A stretch of DNA of 64,000 nt from positions 5,828,001 to 5,892,000 of the forward strand of contig NZ_JARUBP010000001.1 of assembly GCF_029626225.1 (NCBI RefSeq), read 5' to 3'. Within the stretch, counting starts at the first letter, position 1; each line of letters starts with the position of its first letter. The stretch is from Asanoa sp. WMMD1127. Lineage in GTDB: Bacteria; Actinomycetota; Actinomycetes; Mycobacteriales; Micromonosporaceae. The position numbers and the translations under genes were made by a program. The notes beneath the pieces were generated by a model, which saw only the letters and a list, made by a program, of their open reading frames with translations, made no database searches and had not been told where the DNA came from. Positions 7,548 to 13,218 of this stretch are shown here, in pieces.

Positions 7548-8302
7548 TGGCCAAAGCACCAACCCACCAGGGGCCAACGTGGGCCCAGATCTTCCGTGAC
7601 GCCGTGTGGGAGGCGGACCCGGACCAGCTGTCCTCCACAGAGGCGCTGGTGCTGCTCGCGTACGCCGACCACCTCAAGGGCGGCGACACCGCGTGGGTTG
7701 CTCAGTCGCGGCTGATCCAGCGGTGCAAGTTCGGGTCCAAGGGCACACCCTCCCGCGTCCTGGCCACCCTCGTGGCAAAGGGCTGGATGGAGCTGCTGAG
7801 CCCGGCGCAGTGGGCGAACAAGCAGTCGCCGCGATACCGCCTGCGGATCCCAACCGCCCCGATGAGCGGGGCGGTCGAGGCGGTCGAACCGCCCCGATCG
7901 GAGACGAAAGCGCCCCGATCGGAGACGAAAGCGCCCCGATCGGTGGCCCAAACCGCCCCGCTCATCGGGGCGAAGCTCCCCGCTGATGAGTACCGACCCT
8001 CTATAGAGGGACCCTCTAGACCCTCTATAGGGGAGAGCGCACCGCGCACGGCTACGCCGCGCGGCGCACTCCCCGAAGACGAAGACCCGTCGGACAGCGT
8101 CGAGCCGTTGGCGAACGCAAGGGAAGTGGCGCTCGCTCTCGCCGCGGCGGCGAAGCGCCGCGACGTGGTGATCAGCCGGTGGCCGACGAAACCGCCGGCC
8201 GACCCGAACCCGGACTACGACCGCGGCGTCGCCGCCCTGGCCGCGATCGCGGTAGCGGGGCAGTGGCAGCCCGCCGGAGACGAACCAACGGAGGAGCCAT
8301 GA
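7547..8302 (+). CDS. replication-initiator-like / helix-turn-helix protein
   Basis: A 251-residue protein. The first 110 residues (TWAQIFRDAVWEADPDQLSSTEALVLLAYADHL, then WVAQSRLIQRCKFGSKGTPSRVLATLVAKGWME) form a winged helix-turn-helix of the kind found at the N-terminus of plasmid and phage replication initiators. The middle is low-complexity, with a repeated PRSETKA segment encoded by a 21-bp tandem repeat and by a block of nonanucleotide repeats. The C-terminal part (REVALALAAAAKRRDVVISRWP) is helical and unassigned. The repeats inside the gene look like an origin. It may instead be a transcription factor; a replication role is inference. Confidence 0.6.
   Translation: MAKAPTHQGPTWAQIFRDAVWEADPDQLSSTEALVLLAYADHLKGGDTAWVAQSRLIQRCKFGSKGTPSRVLATLVAKGWMELLSPAQWANKQSPRYRLRIPTAPMSGAVEAVEPPRSETKAPRSETKAPRSVAQTAPLIGAKLPADEYRPSIEGPSRPSIGESAPRTATPRGALPEDEDPSDSVEPLANAREVALALAAAAKRRDVVISRWPTKPPADPNPDYDRGVAALAAIAVAGQWQPAGDEPTEEP
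7856..7971. repeat. 21-bp tandem repeats framed by a 17-bp inverted repeat
   Basis: Two and a half copies of a 21-bp unit beginning GCCCCGATCGGAGACGAAAG start at 7891, 7912 and 7933. A 17-base sequence GCCCCGATGAGCGGGGC at 7856-7872 reappears inverted at 7955-7971, enclosing the tandem units. All of this is inside the coding frame of the rep-like gene and gives a low-complexity protein segment. Confidence 0.8.
7995..8027. repeat. iteron-like GACCCTCTA repeats with a 14-bp palindrome
   Basis: GACCCTCTA occurs three times in direct orientation at 7995-8003, 8010-8018 and 8019-8027. The first copy is part of a perfect palindrome CCCTCTATAGAGGG (7997-8010). The block is AT-richer than its surroundings. 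Iterons inside or beside an initiator gene are typical of small plasmid origins; function is inferred. Confidence 0.65.
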
Positions 8303-8481
8303 GCGACGCCGCCAACTTCGTGCCGACCGAGGACGAGATGCAGCAGCGTCTCCGCGCGGCCGTCGCGAAGACGCTGCGCCACCGGGCGGACCGCCGACGG
8401 CAGCGGGCCGACTTCGCCAGCGCCCGGGCCGTCGGCCTCACGCGGCGCCACGCCGACAAGCTCGCGAGGCGGCAGCCATGA
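8299..8481 (+). CDS. small element protein, basic, 60 residues
   Basis: A short, highly basic protein (DEMQQRLRAAVAKTLRHRAD, RRQRADFASARAVGLTRRHADKLARRQP), probably helical and possibly nucleic-acid-binding. Its ATG overlaps the stop of the rep-like gene (ATGA) and its stop overlaps the next ATG, so translation is likely coupled. No family recognised. Confidence 0.6.
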   Translation: MSDAANFVPTEDEMQQRLRAAVAKTLRHRADRRRQRADFASARAVGLTRRHADKLARRQP

Positions 8482-8741
8482 CCGCCGTCCCGCCCGTCAG
8501 TCGGTCCGAGGCGCCCGATCTCGTCGTGGCCGCCCTTCGGTATGCCGCCGCCGCGATGCGGCAGGACGGGGCGACGCTGGCCGCCATCACGTCGGAGTGG
8601 GGCGACCGGCTCGCGCAGCCGCTCGCGTCGTTGGTCGGCGCGCTGGCCACCACGGTCCACGGCGACGGCGCCGTCGACTACCTCGACCACCTGGCGCTGA
8701 CCGCCGACGTCAACGCCGCCTGCCGGACGGACGAACCGTGA
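8478..8741 (+). CDS. small element protein, 87 residues
   Basis: An alanine-rich, mildly acidic protein (SEAPDLVVAALRYAAAAMRQ, WGDRLAQPLASLVGALATTV) with no recognised domain. It overlaps both neighbours by 4 bases (ATGA at the start, GTGA at the end). The helical pattern and coupling suggest a real but uncharacterised element gene. Confidence 0.6.
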   Translation: MTAVPPVSRSEAPDLVVAALRYAAAAMRQDGATLAAITSEWGDRLAQPLASLVGALATTVHGDGAVDYLDHLALTADVNAACRTDEP

Positions 8742-9223
8742 GCGACCGTACGCCGCCGTGCTGCGTCGACGACCCGCGCGGCCAGTGCCCGCAGCACCGC
8801 CAGGCCGCCAAGGTCGTCGGTCACGTCGGGCTGCGCACCCACGGCCCCGCATGGCGGCCGTCCGGCTACTCCCGCCGCGACGTCGCCGCAGGGGAGCGGG
8901 CCAACCAGGAAGCGGCCCAGCGACGCGCTGAGCGGGCCGACCGAGCGACACCACGCGGCACCCGCGGAACGAACCGCGGCCGCGGACCAACCGAAGGAGA
9001 GGCCATGTCCATCCGCCTGACCGATGCCCAGTACCGCGTGGCGCTCGGCGACGTCGACGGGCGCACGTTCACCGTCGTCGCCGCCCTCGTCAGCCTGCCC
9101 GTCATCGACGACAACGGCGTCGCCGCCTGGCGCGACTTCCACGCCGGTGACACCGCGACCCGGGTGCCCCGGATCTTCGCGGTCGCCGCCGTCAATGAGC
9201 GCGAGATCGAGGTGTCCCTGTGA
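8738..9223 (+). CDS. element protein with a probable internal start at 9005
   Basis: The frame from the GTG at 8738 encodes 161 residues. The first part carries Cys and His residues (PPCCVDDPRGQCPQHRQA) that could bind metal. The second part (MSIRLTDAQYRVALGDVDGR, then FTVVAALVSLPVIDDNGVAAW) is a separate beta-rich unit. An AAGGAG site 6 bases before the ATG at 9005 could start a 72-residue product in the same frame, so the locus may make two proteins. Both ends overlap their neighbours by 4 bases. No family recognised. Confidence 0.55.
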   Translation: MSDRTPPCCVDDPRGQCPQHRQAAKVVGHVGLRTHGPAWRPSGYSRRDVAAGERANQEAAQRRAERADRATPRGTRGTNRGRGPTEGEAMSIRLTDAQYRVALGDVDGRTFTVVAALVSLPVIDDNGVAAWRDFHAGDTATRVPRIFAVAAVNEREIEVSL

Positions 9224-9603
9224 CGCTGCCCAACCCCGCCGAGCGGATCCGCTCCGTCCGCGACTTCATCCGCAACGAGACCGCCAAGCTGCCGCCCGTC
9301 GACCACAACGGGCACACGCTGCCCGTCGACGAGCCGCCGGCCGACGACGACGGCGCGGCGATTCTTGAGCCCGTCGAGCCCGCCGACGGCGCCGCCACGG
9401 TCCCCGCTGCCGAGCCGCAGCGACGCAACCCGGTGGCCGACCCGTCGCAGGGCGGCGCCGTCACGCCCACCGTCACGCCGTCACGCGAGCAGCAGATGGC
9501 CGACGCGAAGGCCCGCGGCGACGTCCGCGAGCAGCTCCGCTTGATCAACTCTGCCGCCGGCCAGCCCCGGCGGTTCCCCGGCATGCCGCCGTACGCCGCC
9601 TGA
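9220..9603 (+). CDS. element protein, acidic/proline-rich, 127 residues
   Basis: Starts with a GTG overlapping the previous stop. The N-terminus (NPAERIRSVRDFIRNETAKL) and the C-terminus (SREQQMADAKARGDVREQLR) are helical. The centre is rich in Pro, Asp and Ala and probably disordered. Proteins of this shape occur in phage early regions, but no family is recognised. Confidence 0.6.
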   Translation: MTLPNPAERIRSVRDFIRNETAKLPPVDHNGHTLPVDEPPADDDGAAILEPVEPADGAATVPAAEPQRRNPVADPSQGGAVTPTVTPSREQQMADAKARGDVREQLRLINSAAGQPRRFPGMPPYAA

Positions 9604-9622
9604 ACCGAGAGGACCAACCACC

Positions 9623-10306
9623 GTGAGCACCACCACCAACTCCGCCAGCTACCTGCCCGCAGCACCGCCGCCCGGCACCCGCGTGCTGCCCGAACCGCCC
9701 AAGCTGCCCCGGACCACCGGCTGGTACACCGATCCGGAGAGCATCGAGGACGAAGGCGTGCGCGCCGCCGTCGCCCACGTCCACCAGCTCGCCGCCAACT
9801 ACCAGGCCGCCAACCAGCACTACTCGCAGATCGGCGACAGCGCCCGCGACCGCGAAGCTGCGATCGCCGACCTCGAGCTGGCCCGCCAGGCCGCCGAAGC
9901 GGGCGGCGAGTTCGTCGACCCGGGCACGCCCACGCTCGACAAGCTGGCCGAGGACCGCGCCGCCGCCCACCGCCAGGCCCTCGCGACCGGCGACGTCTAC
10001 GCCATCGCGCACGTCAAGCTGAGCACAGCCATCCGCAAGGGCGTCGGACTCACGGCCGCCGAGAAGTACCGCCAGCGGCGCGCCGCCGCCGCCAACGAGG
10101 CCGCGGCCATGCTCGAGCGGCTCGCCGAGCTCGGCGCCGAGGTCGACTGGTGCGACGCGTGGACGGCGTGGCTCGCCGCCCCGATCAACCAGCAGGCCGG
10201 CGATGGTCGGCTCTCCCGCGTGCCCGGCAGTCGTCGCACCCCCACCGCGGGCGCGGTGGGCGACGCCGTCGAGGCCATCCGCGCGCACCTCGGGCGCGGG
10301 CAGTAG
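9623..10306 (+). CDS. element protein with central coiled-coil, 227 residues
   Basis: Begins at a GTG with GAGAGGA upstream, 19 bases after the previous gene. After a proline-rich leader (LPAAPPPGTRVLPEPPKLPR) come long helical stretches (VRAAVAHVHQLAANYQAANQ, AAIADLELARQAAEAGGEF) and a C-terminal helical segment around LERLAELGAEVDWCDAWTAW. It could be a phage structural or assembly protein; no family can be named from the sequence. Confidence 0.6.
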   Translation: MSTTTNSASYLPAAPPPGTRVLPEPPKLPRTTGWYTDPESIEDEGVRAAVAHVHQLAANYQAANQHYSQIGDSARDREAAIADLELARQAAEAGGEFVDPGTPTLDKLAEDRAAAHRQALATGDVYAIAHVKLSTAIRKGVGLTAAEKYRQRRAAAANEAAAMLERLAELGAEVDWCDAWTAWLAAPINQQAGDGRLSRVPGSRRTPTAGAVGDAVEAIRAHLGRGQ

Positions 10307-10310
10307 ACCC

Positions 10311-10481
10311 GTGGATGCCGCCGCCCGCGTCAACGTCACCGCTCTCTCGTCGGTACCGCCGAGCGCACACGAGGGCAGGGGAGCGATGGTCGCGAGCGCG
10401 TCCTTTCCGCGCGGAGACCGGCCAGCGCGGGCGGCGGCATCCACACCGCATCCCTTCCCCACCAACGAAAGGCGGCCCTGA
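10311..10481 (+). CDS. possible small element protein, 56 residues
   Basis: A GTG-initiated frame that begins 4 bases after the previous stop and ends overlapping the ATG at 10481 (TGATG). The composition (HEGRGAMVASASFPRGDRPA) is not strongly protein-like, so support is mainly positional. It may instead be an untranslated leader. Confidence 0.3.
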   Translation: MDAAARVNVTALSSVPPSAHEGRGAMVASASFPRGDRPARAAASTPHPFPTNERRP

Positions 10482-10760
10482 TGCCGACGAACACGTTCGT
10501 GCGCCGCGGTGGCGCATGGGTCCCGGTAGGCACGGTCACGCCCCTGCCCGGCCCGGACCCGGCCGACCTGCCGCCGCAGCCGTCGGACATCACCCACGGC
10601 ATCCAGCTTCCCCGCACGTCGCTGGCCGCCCTCGACGTCATCGGCCCGCGCGGGACGCTGACGCCCTGGACGGCGTCGACGACGCTGTCCGGCACGCAGG
10701 TGATCGAGGGCCGCACCTTCAACAGCAACATCACGATCGCCGCCGGCGTCTGGGCCCGCC
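10481..10760 (+). pseudogene. 5' fragment of a phage structural-type gene, fused out of frame to a tape-measure remnant
   Basis: The ATG at 10481 has GAAAGG upstream and encodes about 90 plausible residues (MPTNTFVRRGGAWVPVGTVT, PSDITHGIQLPRTSLAALDV, GTQVIEGRTFNSNITIAAG) similar in style to the N-terminus of phage minor tail or beta-helix proteins. Near 10750-10760 the coding signal moves to another frame, where a tape-measure C-terminus begins. The original frame then runs on as arginine-rich nonsense through a terminator. A deletion joining two tail-module genes explains this. Confidence 0.6.
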
Positions 10761-11048
10761 CGGTACGCGTTCGCCGAGCCGGCTACCGGTGGCGAGGCCT
10801 TCATTCCGCGCAACGGCAACATGTCCCGCTCGCGAGCGATCGCCGAGCGGGTCGTGGAGAACTGGCTCGGCGGCGCCGTTCAGTGGCGCGGCCAGGCCGG
10901 CACCGCGGCGTCTGCCGCGCCGGCAGCGAACGTGACGTACGACAACCGGCTGCAGGTCTACCCGCGCGAGGCGACGTTCAGCACGGCGCAGCTTCAGCGC
11001 GAGCAGCAACGCCAGGAGGTCCGGGCCCGGGTCGGAAGGGACAACTAG
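10704..11048 (+). pseudogene. C-terminal remnant of a phage tail tape-measure protein
   Basis: In the frame opening at 10704 the sequence reads RYAFAEPATGGEAFIPRNGN, then SRSRAIAERVVENWLGG, and ends at TAG 11046-11048. G-G-E-A-F-I-P followed by an R-S-R-A helix is the characteristic end of actinophage tape-measure proteins. Only about 95 residues remain of proteins that usually exceed 1,000. An ATG at 10821 could still start a 75-residue peptide. Confidence 0.7.
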
Positions 11049-11059
11049 CGAGCGCACGA

Positions 11060-11101
11060 CAACGGCCGGGCACCCCAGGGAGGTTGGGTGCCCGGCCGTT
11101 G
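11060..11101 (+). terminator. strong hairpin terminator ending the rightward element operon
   Basis: A perfect 16-bp stem (CAACGGCCGGGCACCC and its inverted copy) with a 10-base loop, 11 bases after the tape-measure remnant stop. Confidence 0.9.
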
Positions 11102-11123
11102 CTGTGCCGAGAGGAAAGTCGGC

Positions 11124-11166
11124 GGCCCGCCGCGCACGGGTGCCAACCCAGGGCGCGCGGCGGGCC
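11124..11166 (-). terminator. hairpin terminator of the leftward small-gene operon
   Basis: GGCCCGCCGCGC (11124-11135) pairs with GCGCGGCGGGCC (11155-11166), a 12-bp stem with a 19-base loop, 3 bases beyond the stop at 11170. With the hairpin at 11060-11101 it insulates two converging transcripts. Confidence 0.75.
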
Positions 11167-11169
11167 TGT

Positions 11170-11379
11170 CTAGATGGCCCGGTACACCGCGCCCAGGCCG
11201 CCGTGGTGGATCAGGCGCCGGATCGCGCAGCGGAAGGCCTGGCACCGCTCTGGGTCGTCGCTCGGGCAGACCAGGCAGGTGCCCTCGACGTGGACCCGCA
11301 CCGTGTACCGGGCGGCCGCGACCTCGAAGGGGATCTCGATCTCGGTCACGGTGCTGAGTTGGAACACGCTCGCTCTCAC
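11170..11379 (-). CDS. small cysteine-containing element protein, 69 residues
   Basis: Reads VFQLSTVTEIEIPFEVAAAR, a VHVEG strand, then CLVCPSDDPERCQAFRC. Four cysteines in a C-x2-C, x7, C-x4-C pattern could bind zinc. The GTG at 11379 overlaps the TGA of the upstream membrane-protein gene (GTGA). Family not recognised. Confidence 0.6.
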   Translation of the reverse strand: MRASVFQLSTVTEIEIPFEVAAARYTVRVHVEGTCLVCPSDDPERCQAFRCAIRRLIHHGGLGAVYRAI

Positions 11380-11495
11380 GACTGACCGTCCAGCCACAGC
11401 GTGTAGATCGTGACGACCGCGGTGATCGCGATGATGACCAGGCCCGGCCAGTCCGCGCGGTGCAGCCGGCGCAGGAACTCGCGCAGCGGGCTCAC
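11376..11495 (-). CDS. single-pass small membrane protein, 39 residues
   Basis: A basic N-terminus (SPLREFLRRLHRADWP) is followed by one hydrophobic segment (GLVIIAITAVVTIYTLWL), so it is a likely small inner-membrane protein. Its GTG start overlaps the previous stop and its stop overlaps the next start, making a coupled three-gene string. Holin-like or regulatory roles are possible but unsupported. Confidence 0.55.
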   Translation of the reverse strand: MSPLREFLRRLHRADWPGLVIIAITAVVTIYTLWLDGQS

Positions 11496-11662
11496 CACCG
11501 GCCGCCGTTGCGTCGCACCTCGTCGAGCAGCCGCTCGCGTGCGGCGATCTGCTGGGCTTCCTCGCGCGCATCCAGCGCCGCGGCCGTGACGCGGGCGCGT
11601 TTGGCCGCGATTCTCGCCGCTCGCCGCCGCCAGGGTGTCAGCCACATCGGTAGCCTGAACAT
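11492..11662 (-). CDS. small basic element protein, 56 residues
   Basis: MFRLPMWLTPWRRRAARIAA continues as a charged helix to EVRRNGGRW. The ATG at 11662 has GGAGG 8 bases upstream, clearly better than the TTG further out. First gene of a leftward coupled string (11662 to 11170). Function unknown. Confidence 0.6.
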   Translation of the reverse strand: MFRLPMWLTPWRRRAARIAAKRARVTAAALDAREEAQQIAARERLLDEVRRNGGRW

Positions 11663-11766
11663 CGGGTCGACCTCCAACCGGTCGATCAAGGCCCCTCGTC
11701 GGCGTTCCTGCGCTGGCGTGGGGCCGTCCTACTTTGAGTAGTCGGACCTCCACAGGCTGGCATAGG

Positions 11767-11806
11767 GTTGAACAGCTATCAACCCCCCGGTTGACCCGTG
11801 TTCAAC
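11767..11806. promoter_or_regulatory. twin operators GTTGA-N7-TCAAC
   Basis: GTTGA-N7-TCAAC occurs at 11767-11783 and again at 11790-11806, 23 bases apart, with an extra GTTGA half-site at 11821. The sites lie between the leftward gene starting at 11662 and the rightward HTH gene starting at 11831. Identical half-sites with identical spacing suggest binding of one dimeric regulator, probably the adjacent HTH protein. Confidence 0.6.
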
Positions 11807-11830
11807 GGGTGCACCGAGAGGTTGACGGCT

Positions 11831-12016
11831 GTGGCTGAGGTGATGGCGCTCGCGGAGATCGCCGACTACCTCGGCGTGTCGAAGCAGCGGGCCGCACTAC
11901 TCGCCAACCGGCCCACCTTCCCCGAGCCCGTCGCGCACCTGAGCGTCGGCCGGATCTGGCGCTCGGCGGACGTCCGCGAGTGGGCCAGCAAGCGCGCCGG
12001 TCGCGACGAGGCCTGA
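11831..12016 (+). CDS. AlpA-like helix-turn-helix regulator
   Basis: A 61-residue DNA-binding protein: MALAEIADYLGVSKQRAALL, ANRPTFPEPVAHLSVGRIWR and SADVREWASKRAGR. This is the AlpA/excisionase-type winged helix. The GTG at 11831 follows the twin GTTGA-N7-TCAAC sites, so autoregulation is likely. Its 3' part overlaps the end of the leftward gene 11897-12328 antiparallel. It may act in control of excision or of the small-gene operon. Confidence 0.75.
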   Translation: MAEVMALAEIADYLGVSKQRAALLANRPTFPEPVAHLSVGRIWRSADVREWASKRAGRDEA

Positions 12017-12328
12017 CGCCCGCAACCCCTCGATCTGGTACGCGGCCTCCTGCAGCGCGACGGAGAAGACCCGCGCCTCGGCAACACTGAGGACACCGTC
12101 TCCCGCGTCCGCCTGCACTGCGAGGTCGCCGATGCTGCCGGCGTCCTGGTCGTCGGTGTCGATCGCGACGTCAGCACGGGAAACCACGACCCGCAGGCCG
12201 CGTCCCCCCTCGAAAATCTTCTTCGTGTGCAGCCGGACGTCGAGCGGCGCGAACTGGTCTTCGTGCTCTTCCTGGCACCAGGCCGGGCAGGGCAGGAACG
12301 TGAACGGGACCGAGGGCAGTACGGTCAT
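11897..12328 (-). CDS. DUF6907-like element protein
   Basis: A 143-residue protein starting MTVLPSVPFTFLPCPAWCQEEH. The C-P-x-W-C-x-x-x-H motif, followed by a beta-rich body (LDVRLHTKKIF, LRVVVSRADVAIDTDD) and a helical segment (SVAEARVFSVALQEAAYQIE), matches DUF6907 proteins common on actinobacterial mobile elements. Function unknown; the Cys/His motif may bind metal. The last 40 residues overlap the opposite-strand HTH gene and look less ordered. Confidence 0.65.
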   Translation of the reverse strand: MTVLPSVPFTFLPCPAWCQEEHEDQFAPLDVRLHTKKIFEGGRGLRVVVSRADVAIDTDDQDAGSIGDLAVQADAGDGVLSVAEARVFSVALQEAAYQIEGLRASGLVATGALAGPLADVRRAPDPADAQVRDGLGEGGPVGE

Positions 12329-12357
12329 GGGGGGTCGCCTCCTGGGGCGATTCAGGG

Positions 12358-12393
12358 GGCCCGGCGCTCAGGTGTTCCAGCACCTGCCGGGCC
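12358..12393. other. bulged hairpin at the right end of the element
   Basis: GGCCCGG, a 4-base bulge and CAGGTG pair with CACCTG and CCGGGCC around a TTCCAG loop. It lies between the DUF6907-like gene start and the arm-like repeats, so it could be an att-region structure or a terminator blocking transcription into the host gene. Confidence 0.5.
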
Positions 12394-12401
12394 CGTCTAG
12401 T

Positions 12402-12422
12402 TGGGGCACATCTGGGGCACAT
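12402..12422. repeat. putative integrase arm sites, right pair
   Basis: Two direct copies of TGGGGCACAT (12402-12411 and 12413-12422), 11 bases apart, match the single copy at 5347-5356. They lie 109-129 bases from the right core. An 8-base inverted pair, GACCTGCG (5304-5311) and CGCAGGTC (12502-12509), also flanks the cores. Confidence 0.5.
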
Positions 12423-12530
12423 GCCGCCGCGAAATGCCGTGAGTGAGTGTGAGTCCGCGTGGGGTCAAATCCCCTGGTCACGGGCCGTTTGCGCGTACCT
12501 CCGCAGGTCAGGGCGCTGCGGGGGTTTCTC

Positions 12531-12543
12531 CATGCAGGAGTGG
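12531..12543. repeat. attR core (13-bp direct repeat)
   Basis: CATGCAGGAGTGG, identical to the left core. The ATG inside it is in frame with the C-terminal cyclase half. Confidence 0.9.
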
Positions 12544-13104
12544 CGGATCCTCGAGCACTACGGCACGCACGTCGACGCGCCCGGCCACTTCGTCGCGGGC
12601 GGCCGGCTGGCCACCGAGATCGGCATCGACGAACTCGTGGCGCCGGTCGTGGTCGTCGACATCGCCCGCCGTGCGGCCCGCGACCCCGACGCCACGGTCA
12701 GCGTCGACGACCTGCTGGCCCACGAACGCCGCTACGACCGCATCCCGCGCGGCGCGGCGGTGTTCATGTTCTCCGGCTGGGGCGCGAAGGTCGGCGACCC
12801 GGACGCCTACCGGGGCACCGACGCGGCCGGCACGCTGCACTTCCCGGGGTTCAGCGTCGACGCGTGCGAGTGGCTGCTGCGCCGGCGCGGCATCCGCTGC
12901 CTCGGCGTCGACACGCTCAGCATCGACCCCGGCGTCTCGGCCACCTTCGACACCCACCTGGCCCTGCTCGGCGCCGACCGCTACGGGGTCGAGAACGTGG
13001 CCAACCTCCACCGCCTGCCGAGGCGCGGCGCGACGGTCATGGTGGGCCTGATCCCCTACGAAGGGGGCTCCGGCGGTCAGGCACGCGTGTTCGCGACCTG
13101 GTAG
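12532..13104 (+). pseudogene. C-terminal half of the split cyclase-family hydrolase
   Basis: 190 residues starting at the att-core ATG, MQEWRILEHYGTHVDAPGHF. The H-x-G-T-H-x-D-x-P-x-H motif is the metal-binding signature of cyclase/kynurenine formamidase-like enzymes. Later conserved blocks (FSGWGAKV, HFPGFSVDACEWLLRRRGIR, GVDTLSIDPG) are intact. The matching N-terminus with its Tat signal is at 5009-5278. The frame is open upstream to an ATG at 12421 in the element, so a cytoplasmic C-terminal fragment might be made, lacking the signal and first 86 residues. Joined to the left half it gives a 276-residue protein of normal length. Confidence 0.88.
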
Positions 13105-13218
13105 GCAGGTTCTCCCTTTCTCCACTACACACCCGCGATCTCCGGTGCGGGGCGCAATTCACGAAATATGTGGGTTTTGCCTGGTCGCGGGTACCGGCGG
13201 GGAGAGAGGAGCTGCACA

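Larger units (their letters stand above)
5266..12543. mobile_element. 7.3-kb site-specifically integrated element (integrase, rep-like gene, decayed phage tail genes)
   Basis: The element is delimited by a perfect 13-bp direct repeat CATGCAGGAGTGG at 5266-5278 and 12531-12543. Deleting one repeat plus the 7,265-bp unit rejoins a cyclase-family gene in frame. A tyrosine integrase lies next to the left end. Small HTH proteins, a rep-like protein with iteron-like repeats, coupled small genes, a tape-measure remnant and a DUF6907-like gene fill the rest. The structure fits a degenerate prophage, a phage satellite or a small integrative plasmid. No terminase, portal, capsid or conjugation (FtsK/Tra) gene is present, so it cannot mobilise as a complete phage or a classical conjugative element on its own. 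Confidence 0.9.

Noticed and set aside
10761-11173. Continuation of the 10481 frame beyond the tape-measure junction
   Set aside because: The frame runs through a perfect 16-bp terminator and reads as arginine/glycine-rich nonsense; the other frame carries the conserved residues.
12459-12475. tRNA T-arm-like sequence (GGGG, TCAAAT, CCCC) near the right end
   Set aside because: No acceptor, D or anticodon arm can be assembled around it and it is not repeated at the left end. It is not the integration site, which is the 13-bp core.
13171-13194. Possible SigB-type promoter (GTTT...GGGTA) before the PRC/DUF2382 gene
   Set aside because: The spacer is only 11 bases, shorter than the usual 12-16, so it was not annotated.
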